From: Sphingomonadaceae bacterium
GTDB lineage: Bacteria; Pseudomonadota; Alphaproteobacteria; Sphingomonadales; Sphingomonadaceae
NCBI GenBank assembly: GCA_016462305.1
Contig: JAEMTM010000038.1
Coordinates: 1 to 12,502 of the forward strand
Length of the DNA: 12,502 nt
Direction: 5' to 3'
The translations under genes and the position numbers were made by a program. Positions 1 through 7,008 of the stretch are shown here, piece by piece. A model generated the notes under the pieces. That model saw only the letters and a program-made list of their open reading frames with translations, made no database searches and was not told where the DNA came from. How positions within the stretch are numbered: the stretch's first letter is position 1; each line of letters begins with the position of its first letter.

Positions 1-16
1 CTAAAGAAGATTGCGC

Positions 17-982
17 ATGACTGAACAACCACGCCCCAAAAAATCGATCCGGCTGCTTTTGGCCGCGCCACGTGGTTTTTGCGCTGGCGTTGACCGCGCT
101 ATCCAGATTGTCGAGCTTGCGCTCGAACAACATGGCGCGCCGGTCTATGTCCGCCACGAAATCGTCCACAACCGCTATGTCGTTGACAGCTTAAAGGTCA
201 AAGGTGCAATTTTTGTCGAGGAACTCGACGAAGTTCCCGACGGCGGCCATGTCGTATTTTCCGCACATGGCGTGCCCAAATCTGTTCCTGCACATGCACA
301 AGCGCGTGGCCTTGCCTATTTTGACGCGACATGCCCATTGGTATCAAAGGTCCATAAGCAAGCCGAACGGCAGGTTGAAGCAGGCCGTCATATCATTTTC
401 GTGGGCCATTCGGGACATCCGGAAGTCATCGGCACCTTTGGCCAAGTGCCCCCCGGTGCGATGACCCTAGTGGAAACAGCCGACGACGCGCGGGTAATTG
501 CGCCTGCCGAACCCGACAATCTCGCGTTTTTGACGCAGACGACATTGTCGGTCGATGATACATCGGAAATCGTGGAAATCCTTCAACAACGCTTCCCCAA
601 TATTGTCGGGCCAAAGGGGGAGGATATTTGTTACGCCACGTCGAATCGCCAGGAATCGGTGAAAGCAATTGCGCATGAATGCGACCTTGTCCTCGTTATC
701 GGCGCGCCCAACAGCTCAAACTCGCAGCGTTTGGTTGAGGTTGCCGCGCGTTCCGGCGCGAAGGCCTATTTGGTGCAGCGTGCCGAAGAAATTAGCCTGA
801 ACTGGTTTGATGACGTTAAAACGCTCGGCTTGACCGCAGGTGCGTCGGCCCCTGAAGTGTTGGTGCGCGAGATTATCGACGCACTCGCGCTGCATTTCGA
901 CTTGGATGAGCAGCAAGTCACCACCGCCGAAGAGACCATCACGTTCAAATTGCCCCGCGAACTGGCTGGCGCGGCGGTCTGA
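17..982 (+). CDS. ispH: 4-hydroxy-3-methylbut-2-enyl diphosphate reductase
   Basis: IspH catalyses the last step of the MEP isoprenoid pathway, reducing HMBPP to IPP and DMAPP with a [4Fe-4S] cluster in the cytosol. The 321-aa product has the family's normal length. The three cluster cysteines are visible as C22 (RGFCAGV), C106 (DATCP) and C205 (DICYATSNRQ). Substrate-pocket residues H51 (EIVHNRYV), H84 (SAHGV), H134 and E136 (GHSGHPE) and the SSNS motif near residue 238 are also present. I chose the ATG at 17 over an in-frame TTG at 11 because a purine-rich AAAGAAG lies at 3-9, 7 nt ahead. It is the first gene of an ispH-thrB-rnhA operon; its TGA ends 1 nt before the thrB start. The promoter lies left of the window. 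Identity is very secure. Confidence 0.97.
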   Translation: MTEQPRPKKSIRLLLAAPRGFCAGVDRAIQIVELALEQHGAPVYVRHEIVHNRYVVDSLKVKGAIFVEELDEVPDGGHVVFSAHGVPKSVPAHAQARGLAYFDATCPLVSKVHKQAERQVEAGRHIIFVGHSGHPEVIGTFGQVPPGAMTLVETADDARVIAPAEPDNLAFLTQTTLSVDDTSEIVEILQQRFPNIVGPKGEDICYATSNRQESVKAIAHECDLVLVIGAPNSSNSQRLVEVAARSGAKAYLVQRAEEISLNWFDDVKTLGLTAGASAPEVLVREIIDALALHFDLDEQQVTTAEETITFKLPRELAGAAV

Positions 983-983
983 T

Positions 984-1958
984 TTGGCGGTTTATACGCA
1001 GTTAGGGCCGCAGCAGGTTGATGCATTGCTGGCGCATTATGACGTCGGCGCGCTTGTCGCGTTGAAGGGCATTGCGGAGGGCGTCGAAAACAGCAATTTC
1101 TTCGTGCAAACAACGCAAAGCCGCTTCATCCTGACCCTGTATGAAAACCGCGTAAACCCCGACGATCTGCCGTTTTTCTATGCTTTGCTCAAACATTTGC
1201 ATGATGCAGGTTGTAAGGTGCCACGGTTTATCACGGATCGTGATGGCCAATGGCTGCAAACGGTCGCGGGGCGGCCGGCGTGCCTTATAGAGTTTCTCGA
1301 TGGCGTATCGATTACCGAGCCGACGGCGGCACAGGCACGTTCGACCGGTGCGGCATTGGGGCATATGCATCAGGCGCTTGCCAATTTCACGTTGTCGCGG
1401 CCAAATAGCCTTGGCATTTCGGCATGGCGGCCATTGGCGATGCGTTGCACGGCCGAGGGACTTGAATCGATTGCGCCCGGCCTGTCCGCGCGGGTGTTTG
1501 CCGAGTGCGATTATCTGGAGGCGCATTGGCCAACCGATTTGCCCGTCGCGGCGATCCATGCCGATCTGTTTCCGGACAATGTCCTGATGCTTGGCGACCA
1601 TGTCAGTGGCTTGATCGACTTCTACTTCGCCTGCACCGAAATCCGCGCTTATGACGTGGCGGTGACGCACAGCGCATGGTGCTTTTCCCATGATGGCACC
1701 GTTTTTGATGCAGAGGTGAGCGCCGGCTTGCTTTCGGGCTATGCCGGTTGCGTTTCCTTGGACGCGGCAACGCGGGAAGCCTTGCCCATATTGCTGCGCG
1801 GGGCATGTCTGCGGTTTTTACTAACGCGTTGTTATGATTGGATTAACACGTCGTCAAATGCACTTGTGACGCGCAAAGACCCGCTGGCTTTCCTGCGCCG
1901 ACTTGATTTCTATAGCGACAGCACACAGGTTGAAAATATGTTGGGGCATTATTCTTGA
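984..1958 (+). CDS. thrB: homoserine kinase, type II (APH-fold)
   Basis: This enzyme phosphorylates L-homoserine in threonine biosynthesis. It belongs to the ThrB type found in alphaproteobacteria, which has the aminoglycoside-phosphotransferase (choline-kinase-like) fold rather than the GHMP fold of E. coli ThrB. The catalytic loop is HADLFPDN, with H192, D194 and N199, and the metal-binding Asp is D212 in LIDFYFA. Length is 324 aa, usual for the family. The start is a TTG at 984 giving MAVYTQ, the expected family N-terminus; the open frame reaches further back into ispH, but that stretch is out-of-frame ispH sequence and no in-frame ATG occurs until around residue 128. It starts 1 nt after the ispH stop, with only a weak GGCGG-type ribosome site, so translational coupling to ispH is likely. 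Its stop overlaps the rnhA start by 4 bp. Confidence 0.94.
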   Translation: MAVYTQLGPQQVDALLAHYDVGALVALKGIAEGVENSNFFVQTTQSRFILTLYENRVNPDDLPFFYALLKHLHDAGCKVPRFITDRDGQWLQTVAGRPACLIEFLDGVSITEPTAAQARSTGAALGHMHQALANFTLSRPNSLGISAWRPLAMRCTAEGLESIAPGLSARVFAECDYLEAHWPTDLPVAAIHADLFPDNVLMLGDHVSGLIDFYFACTEIRAYDVAVTHSAWCFSHDGTVFDAEVSAGLLSGYAGCVSLDAATREALPILLRGACLRFLLTRCYDWINTSSNALVTRKDPLAFLRRLDFYSDSTQVENMLGHYS

Positions 1959-2395
1959 AACAGCTTGAGATTTTCACCGATGGCGCCTGCAAGGGCAATC
2001 CCGGACCCGGCGGTTGGGGCGCTGTGATCCGTTATGAAAAGCATGAGAAAGAAATTTCGGGCGGGAATCCCGATACCACCAATAACCGGATGGAGCTTTC
2101 CGCCGCGATACAGGCGCTGACAACGCTTATCGAGCCGTGCCATGTGAAATTGCACACGGACAGCAAATATGTCCTCGACGGGATCACCAAATGGATTCAC
2201 GGCTGGCAACGCAATGGATGGAAAACCGCATCAAAACAGCCCGTCCGCAACGCCGATTTATGGCATGACTTGATCGAGGCGGTTGCGCGTCATCAGGTCG
2301 AATGGATTTGGGTGAAAGGGCATAATGGCCACCCCGAAAATGAACGCGCCGACCGGCTGGCAAGTGACGCGGCGGAGGTTGCGGCGCAGCGCTAA
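1955..2395 (+). CDS. rnhA: ribonuclease HI
   Basis: RNase HI cleaves the RNA strand of RNA-DNA hybrids and removes R-loops and primer remnants. The 146-aa protein has all four acidic catalytic residues, D9 (FTDGACKGNPGPGGWG), E47 (NNRMELSAA), D69 (HTDSKYV) and D133 (NERADRLA), plus H123 (VKGHNGHPENE). The start is TTG at 1955: the next in-frame ATG (residue 46) would delete D9 and the first strand, so TTG is required. The TTGA junction makes the start overlap the thrB stop by 4 bp, indicating coupled translation at the end of the ispH-thrB-rnhA operon. The stop codon overlaps the stop of the convergent oxidoreductase gene (shared CTAA, 2392-2395), leaving no room for a dedicated terminator. 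Confidence 0.96.
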   Translation: MKQLEIFTDGACKGNPGPGGWGAVIRYEKHEKEISGGNPDTTNNRMELSAAIQALTTLIEPCHVKLHTDSKYVLDGITKWIHGWQRNGWKTASKQPVRNADLWHDLIEAVARHQVEWIWVKGHNGHPENERADRLASDAAEVAAQR

Positions 2396-3501
2396 AGAAA
2401 GCGCGCTGGCGTGTAGATGGCGGCATTCACATTCTGCGGCGCGGCGATAGTTTCATCCAACAATGACCCGGCAAGCTGCGCAGCGGCAGGTGCAGTTTGG
2501 ATGCCAAAGCCGCCCTGCCCCGCAAACCAGAAAAACGCATCGTTCGCCCCATCGCGGCCAATGACGGGCAACCGGTCCGGCGCGAAACTGCGAAGCCCGG
2601 CCCATTTATGTTCGACGCGCTGAATGTCCCAATCGACCACGGTCTGAAGCCGGTCAATGGCGATGGCGACGTCCAGTTCCTCCGGCGCGGCGTCGCAGGC
2701 CGGGGTTGCGGTTTCGTCATGCGGGCTGAGCCACAGGCGACCGCCCGCATCGGGTTTGAAATAGAAACTACCGTCCAACCCAATGACCAAGGGCAAGCCC
2801 GCCGGGACGTGCGGCGACACGACCAATTGTGCGATCGTGCGGCGATAGGGTTGGATGCCCAAGGGCCGCACCTGCGATATTTGCGCGACTTCATCGGCCC
2901 ACGCGCCCGCCGCGTTGATGAGGATATTTGCCGAACAGTTGAAACTGCCAGCCGCAATCTGCCATACGCCATTTGCGTATTTTGCCGCGCTCAGGCGGCT
3001 GTTGCAGTGTAGCATCGCGCCTTGCCTTTTTGCTTGGCGCAAATAAGCGGTGTGGAGCGCGGCGACATCAATATCGCAACAGTCTGGTTCCCAAAGGCCA
3101 TGCGTCCATGCGCTGCGTAGTCCGGGGACATAAGTTGCCACTGCGGCACGGTCGCTGACGTCGATATGCACGCCGCTGGCCGCAAATTCGGCGCGCATAT
3201 TGTCCGCCATCGCCGTCTGATCCGATGTACCGATGTGCAGTGCGCCGCGCTTGTGCATCAATGGGCCGTCATGAAAATCCGCAGGCGGCGCGGCCAAAAA
3301 CGGACCTGACGCCGTGGTGAGCGGCTGAACCCCTGAGCCGCCATAGCATTCGTCCCAGAATGCGGCTGACCGCCCTGTCGCATGATAGCCGGGTTGCGCC
3401 TCTGCCTCAATCAACACCACCGATGCCCGCGCGGACAATATCGCCGCAAGGCTTGCACCAGCAATGCCAGCGCCGATAATGGCAAAGTCAAAGTCGCTCA
3501 T
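2392..3501 (-). CDS. FAD-dependent oxidoreductase, D-arginine/D-amino-acid dehydrogenase-like (DAO family)
   Basis: The 369-aa protein is a DAO-fold flavoenzyme, likely oxidising an amine or D-amino acid to the imino acid and passing electrons to an acceptor. The FAD-binding GAGIAG motif is at residues 10-15, the ribose-binding acid is E32, and the C-terminal FAD motif FAGQGGFGIQTAP is around 326-338. It resembles Pseudomonas D-arginine dehydrogenase (DauA) as I remember it: QPGYHATGRSAA (36-47), IQPYRR (216-221), FYFKPDAG (246-253) and WAGLRSF (300-306) all match. Carboxylate-binding Arg and Tyr have equivalents (Y53, R221, Y247, R304), but positions matching H48, T50 and E87 are F, D and A here, so arginine is an unlikely substrate. 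The start at 3501 (MSDFDFAIIGAG) overlaps the upstream hydrolase stop in an ATGA junction; a 16-residue upstream extension lies within that gene and is rejected. It is the last gene of its operon. Confidence 0.85.
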   Translation of the reverse strand: MSDFDFAIIGAGIAGASLAAILSARASVVLIEAEAQPGYHATGRSAAFWDECYGGSGVQPLTTASGPFLAAPPADFHDGPLMHKRGALHIGTSDQTAMADNMRAEFAASGVHIDVSDRAAVATYVPGLRSAWTHGLWEPDCCDIDVAALHTAYLRQAKRQGAMLHCNSRLSAAKYANGVWQIAAGSFNCSANILINAAGAWADEVAQISQVRPLGIQPYRRTIAQLVVSPHVPAGLPLVIGLDGSFYFKPDAGGRLWLSPHDETATPACDAAPEELDVAIAIDRLQTVVDWDIQRVEHKWAGLRSFAPDRLPVIGRDGANDAFFWFAGQGGFGIQTAPAAAQLAGSLLDETIAAPQNVNAAIYTPARFL

Positions 3502-4454
3502 TTTCGCGGCGCGTTGGCTTCCAGAAAGCTGTCGATCCGCGCAAGGCACTGGTCACGCACGGGGTCCGCCTCCCGCAACAATTCATGCGCGGCCTCTGTG
3601 CCGAAGATTAATGTTTCGGCATGTGGCAGGCGTTTACCGTCGGCAATCACGCGCGGGGTGCTGACCAATTGGTCGCCGGTGGTCGCGAGCAGCAGGATGG
3701 GCGTCTGCACCGCCTCCAACAGGCCCGGCGCTTCCAACATGCGGATCGACGCTATTGCCCGTTCGACCCAATGCCAGCTTGGCGGCCCCAATTTGACATT
3801 GGGACGCAATTTCCACCATGCGATTTCGTCTTCGTAACGATCATCATCATGCGTCAACATTTTGCCACGCATCGCCATGGGCGAGTTGGGCTTCTCGCTG
3901 ACTTTCCATGCGGCATCCTCGCCTTTGCCGATTGTGACCATCAACTTGGCAAAAGCATGGTTCAGGGCCAGCGGCAGACCGCCGGTTTGAATGCCCAACA
4001 TCGGTGCGCTCAACACGACCGCGTCAGGGTCAATCGCCTTTTCCACCAAAGCACGCATGGCCAAATGCCCGCCCATGCTATGCGCCATGACGACAAACGG
4101 GCCGGGATTTTCCCGTTTCCAAGCGCTCCAAAAAAACCGCAGATCAGAAATCCAAGTGCCGAAATCATCGATATGACCCACTTGCGGGTCCGCCAATAAC
4201 CGCCCGGATTCACCCTGCCCGCGCCAGTCGATTGCCGTCACGCGCCAGCCGGCATCGGCATAATATGCCAGCGTCTCCAGATATTTTTCATAATGGTCGC
4301 CGCGGCCCGGCAGGAACAATAACGACCCGCGTGGCGGGTTCGCACCTTGCCAATCAATGCGGCGAATGGCCCATTGGTCGGCGGCATACCAAATGCTCTC
4401 CACTGCGTTAGCAGGGATCATGCGCCGGTTTATAGCTGCGTTGGTCACGTGCAT
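3498..4454 (-). CDS. alpha/beta hydrolase, lysophospholipase / monoacylglycerol-lipase-like
   Basis: This 318-aa serine hydrolase has the alpha/beta fold of the hydrolase_4 (serine aminopeptidase S33, PldB-like) group. The oxyanion-region motif LFLPGRGDHYEKY is at residues 46-58, IDWRGQGES at 75-83, and the nucleophile elbow AHSMGG gives S126. The remaining triad is probably D261 (ATTGDQLVS) and H290 (EAAHELL). No signal peptide is visible, so it is probably cytosolic. The likely substrate is a lipid ester, such as a lysophospholipid or monoglyceride, but the family is too broad to fix this. The ATG at 4454 is preceded by a weak GAAAGA; an ATG at 4421 (residue 12) would keep the whole domain. 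It lies 59 bp downstream of the fumarylacetoacetate hydrolase gene and shares an ATGA junction with the downstream oxidoreductase. Confidence 0.85.
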   Translation of the reverse strand: MHVTNAAINRRMIPANAVESIWYAADQWAIRRIDWQGANPPRGSLLFLPGRGDHYEKYLETLAYYADAGWRVTAIDWRGQGESGRLLADPQVGHIDDFGTWISDLRFFWSAWKRENPGPFVVMAHSMGGHLAMRALVEKAIDPDAVVLSAPMLGIQTGGLPLALNHAFAKLMVTIGKGEDAAWKVSEKPNSPMAMRGKMLTHDDDRYEDEIAWWKLRPNVKLGPPSWHWVERAIASIRMLEAPGLLEAVQTPILLLATTGDQLVSTPRVIADGKRLPHAETLIFGTEAAHELLREADPVRDQCLARIDSFLEANAPRK

Positions 4455-4513
4455 GGCTGTCTTTCGTAAAATATGCGGTGCGGATATTGAAGCGGGGGTC
4501 GATCCATGCCCCT

Positions 4514-5521
4514 TTAACTTTTACGGACGGTCTGCTCGATAGCGCCAAAGATACTGTGTCCGGCATTGTCGAGCACTTCAATCCGCACAACATCGCCGTC
4601 CTTCAGGAATGGCGTCACCATGTCGCCCGTCTGAATTTTCTCGACCATGCGGACTTCGGCCAGACAGCTATAGCCAAGGCCGCCAGCGGCGACGGGCTTG
4701 CCGGGGCCGCCATCGGCGTCACGGTTGGACACTGTGCCCGAACCGATAATCGACCCTGCCCCGATATTGCGCGTCTTGGCGAGATGCGCGATCAAGGTTC
4801 CAAAATCAAAGGTGCAATCGTCCGAAGCCACCGCGCGTCCAAATGGCGCGCCGTTAAGGTCAACATGCAATGTGCGGTGCAGCTTTCCATCCTGCCAAAA
4901 GTCCCCAAGGCTGTCCGGCGTGACGAACACGGGCGATAAAGCGCTGGCGGGTTTCGATTGGACAAAGCCAAAGCCCTTTTCCAACTCGGCGGGGATGAGG
5001 TTGCGTAACGATACATCGTTCACAAGGCCAACCAGCCGGACATAAGACAAGGCGTCTGCCGCCGATGTTCCTTGCGGGACATCGCCAGTTACGACGACAA
5101 TCTCCGCCTCAAAATCACATCCCCATGCCGCGTCGGCCAAAGGGATATCGTCGCGGGCACCCATGAAGACATCGGAACCGCCCTGATACATTAACGGGTC
5201 ATGCCAAAAGCTGTCGGGCAGGACAGCACCCCGCGCCTTGCGGACCAATTCGACATGATTGACATAAGCCGAACCGTCCGCCCATTGATAGGCGCGCGGC
5301 AAAGGTGCGGCGGCGTCATGTTCGTGGAAACGTTCGCGGGGAATGACGGCATGTTCAAGATCGGTCGCAAGCGCTTGCAATCGGGGCGCAAACTCTTCCC
5401 AATCGTCCAATGCGGCCTGCAATGTCGGCACGATGTGCGCGGCGTCGGCATACCAAGCAAGATTGTCCGACACGACAACCAGATGTCCGTCACGGCCCAA
5501 CTTCAATGATGCAAGTTTCAT
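4514..5521 (-). CDS. fumarylacetoacetate hydrolase family protein
   Basis: This enzyme probably hydrolyses fumarylacetoacetate to fumarate and acetoacetate, the last step of homogentisate catabolism. The 335-aa protein has the short bacterial N-terminal FAH domain (residues 1-77, starting MKLASLKLGRDG, with TLQAALDDWEEF at 33-44) followed by the FAH catalytic domain. Metal-binding acids are E138 and E140 (CDFEAEI) and D169 (LVNDVSLRN), with the family motifs QSKPASALSP and GSGTVSNRD further on. The ATG at 5521 is preceded by a good GGAG 7 nt upstream, which rules out the 33-residue longer frame. It leads a probable operon with the alpha/beta hydrolase and the flavoprotein. A maleylacetoacetate isomerase gene about 1.5 kb upstream on the same strand supports the homogentisate role. 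FAH-fold paralogues with other acyl-pyruvate-type substrates exist, so exact activity is inferred. Confidence 0.88.
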   Translation of the reverse strand: MKLASLKLGRDGHLVVVSDNLAWYADAAHIVPTLQAALDDWEEFAPRLQALATDLEHAVIPRERFHEHDAAAPLPRAYQWADGSAYVNHVELVRKARGAVLPDSFWHDPLMYQGGSDVFMGARDDIPLADAAWGCDFEAEIVVVTGDVPQGTSAADALSYVRLVGLVNDVSLRNLIPAELEKGFGFVQSKPASALSPVFVTPDSLGDFWQDGKLHRTLHVDLNGAPFGRAVASDDCTFDFGTLIAHLAKTRNIGAGSIIGSGTVSNRDADGGPGKPVAAGGLGYSCLAEVRMVEKIQTGDMVTPFLKDGDVVRIEVLDNAGHSIFGAIEQTVRKS

Positions 5522-5528
5522 TATCTTT

Positions 5529-5532
5529 CTCC
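5529..5532 (-). promoter_or_regulatory. Shine-Dalgarno site deciding the FAH gene start
   Basis: On the minus strand GGAG (within CCGGAGAAAG) lies 7 nt before the ATG at 5521. It selects the MKLASLKLGRDG start over the longer open frame to 5620. Confidence 0.7.
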
Positions 5533-5561
5533 GGCTTTTGTCCTTCATGCAACGATATTGC

Positions 5562-5580
5562 AGTTGCGGCAACCGCAACT
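5562..5580. promoter_or_regulatory. 19-bp perfect dyad, candidate operator between FAH operon and C13 peptidase
   Basis: The sequence AGTTGCGG-CAA-CCGCAACT is a perfect inverted repeat of two 8-bp arms around a 3-bp centre. It lies in the 79-bp divergent intergenic region, 41 bp from the FAH ATG and 20 bp from the peptidase ATG. Its size and symmetry suit a dimeric helix-turn-helix repressor, for example the MarR protein encoded at 6562-7008, though nothing in the sequence proves that pairing. A further TTGCGG half-site occurs at 5622 inside the peptidase gene and another (ATTGCGGC) at 7681 in the maiA/DUF2147 intergenic region. As RNA it could also form a small hairpin, but no U-tract follows. 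Confidence 0.4.
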
Positions 5581-5600
5581 CTGCGTTTAGACATAGATAC

Positions 5601-6578
5601 ATGGCACATAAGAACGCCAAATTGCGGTTGATTCAGGCAGGAGCGATGGCGCTTTGCCTGCTCGTCACTGGCTCTGCCTTTGGCCAGCAACAATATTTCA
5701 ACACGGTCGAAGCCGCAAAAAACGGGTGGTTTGCGGAACAGAACCGGTCAGCGACCTGGTATTTGGCGCAGCATGAGAGGATGGCGCGCGCGATCAACGC
5801 GTTGCAACCGCAAAGGCCGGGTGTCGTTGACGCCTATGTGCTGTCCATTGGCCTCGATTCCGACGCGGTCTTTGCGCGCGAGTCGTCTGAAGCCGCCAAA
5901 ATATTGGCGCGGCGTTATCGGGCGGCTGGTCGCACATTATATTTGACCGCTGGCGCAGATGATACAGCCACAGGCGCACCGCAAGGGTCGCCGTCAAGCC
6001 TCGCCACGGCATTGGCTGCGATTGCCGACAAGATGGACAGGAAAGAGGATGTCCTCATCCTGTTCGCCACCAGCCATGGCGACCCTGTATCGGGCCTTGC
6101 CTATCGTGACAGGGAAAATGCCGCAGGCATGATCGCGCCGCAACGGTTGGCCGATTTGCTCGACGGTATCGGCGTCAAACGCCGCATGGTGCTGCTATCG
6201 GCCTGCTATTCGGGCATTTTCATTCCGCTGCTGACCAATGATCAAACCGTTATCGTGACTGCGGCATCGTCGCAACGCACTTCATTTGGCTGCGCACCGG
6301 GTAATGACTGGACGTTTTTTGGCGATGCATTGATGAACCATGCCTTGCGCAAGCCGCAGAAATTTGACGCCGCTATTGCCGAAGCCACCGGGCTCATTGC
6401 ACAATGGGAAGACGCGTTGAAATTGAAGCCATCGCGGCCGCAGCTTTTCATAGGCGAGAATGCGCGGACCTGGTTGGACGTGCTGGAGAATAAGATGCCC
6501 GCGACCGCCAGTGCGAAGGTCGGACGCCCCGCGATAACGACCGATTTAAGTGGTCCTAACCCTAGCCAAGCTCAATGA
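5601..6578 (+). CDS. secreted C13-family (legumain-like) cysteine peptidase
   Basis: The 325-aa product is a clan CD cysteine peptidase of the C13/legumain type. Residues 1-28 form a Sec signal peptide: a basic start (MAHKNAKLR), a hydrophobic core (AMALCLLVTGSAFG) and probable cleavage at AFG|QQQ. The catalytic His is H159 in LFATSHGDP and the catalytic Cys is C202 in VLLSACYSGIF, each after a hydrophobic beta strand as the fold requires. The later FGCAPGNDWTFFGDAL also resembles this bacterial family. The mature enzyme is predicted to act in the periplasm; substrate and role are unknown. ATG 5601 has a weak ribosome site, and ATG 5646 has GGAG but only 2 nt away and would lose the basic part of the signal, so 5601 is preferred. 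It is a single-gene unit whose 3' end overlaps the convergent marR gene by 17 bp. Confidence 0.85.
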   Translation: MAHKNAKLRLIQAGAMALCLLVTGSAFGQQQYFNTVEAAKNGWFAEQNRSATWYLAQHERMARAINALQPQRPGVVDAYVLSIGLDSDAVFARESSEAAKILARRYRAAGRTLYLTAGADDTATGAPQGSPSSLATALAAIADKMDRKEDVLILFATSHGDPVSGLAYRDRENAAGMIAPQRLADLLDGIGVKRRMVLLSACYSGIFIPLLTNDQTVIVTAASSQRTSFGCAPGNDWTFFGDALMNHALRKPQKFDAAIAEATGLIAQWEDALKLKPSRPQLFIGENARTWLDVLENKMPATASAKVGRPAITTDLSGPNPSQAQ

Positions 6579-7008
6579 CCCGCGCGCGCAATTGCGCCAA
6601 CATCGCCTCCAGCAACTCGGCCTCGCCGCTGCCTAATATCTTCTCAAGCTCGGCCTCTAACGTCAGCGCCTCTGGCACAATTTGTTCATACAAATCGCGT
6701 CCGGCTGGGGTGAGCGCCAGATGATGTGAACGGCCATCCGACATGTTCGGCACACGGCTGATCAGGCTGCGCTCCTCCAACGCCTTGCACGCGCGGTTCA
6801 CGGTGACCTTGTCCATCGCGGTTGCCGCAACCAATATCCGCTGCGTTGCCACATCGCTTTCGCCCAACAGCGCCATGACTCGCCATTCCGGCACCTTTAG
6901 CGCAAATTTGTCACGATAGGCGCGCGCGATCAGGTTACTGACCGCGTTCGATGTGATGGATAATTGATAGGGCAGAAACGCCCGGAGCGTCAGTTTTTTT
7001 GTTGGCAT
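6562..7008 (-). CDS. MarR-family transcriptional regulator
   Basis: This 148-aa protein is a MarR-type winged helix-turn-helix dimer, usually a repressor released by small aromatic ligands. The helix-turn-helix covers about residues 39-80 (PEWRVMALLGE, then DKVTVNRACKALEERSLI, the recognition region), and the wing carries the typical SDGR turn at 90-93 before HHLALTPAGRDLY. Terminal helices for dimerisation are at 10-35 and 108-145. The ATG shares one base with the maiA stop (TGATG at 7010-7006), so the two genes are translationally coupled and the regulator is likely tied to aromatic-acid catabolism, perhaps responding to homogentisate or a downstream intermediate. The stop lies 17 bp inside the end of the convergent peptidase gene. 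Ligand and operator are inferred, not seen. Confidence 0.9.
   Translation of the reverse strand: MPTKKLTLRAFLPYQLSITSNAVSNLIARAYRDKFALKVPEWRVMALLGESDVATQRILVAATAMDKVTVNRACKALEERSLISRVPNMSDGRSHHLALTPAGRDLYEQIVPEALTLEAELEKILGSGEAELLEAMLAQLRARVIELG

Noticed and set aside
1002..1691. 229-codon minus-strand frame inside thrB
   Set aside because: It is antisense to the catalytic core of thrB and has no recognisable motif.
5601..5690. Lipoprotein signal in the C13 peptidase because of the Cys at residue 19
   Set aside because: The residues before it (MAL) do not form a lipobox, and a normal AFG cleavage site follows.
5646..6578. Alternative start of the C13 peptidase at ATG 5646
   Set aside because: GGAG lies only 2 nt upstream, too close for normal initiation, and the basic residues of the signal peptide would be lost.
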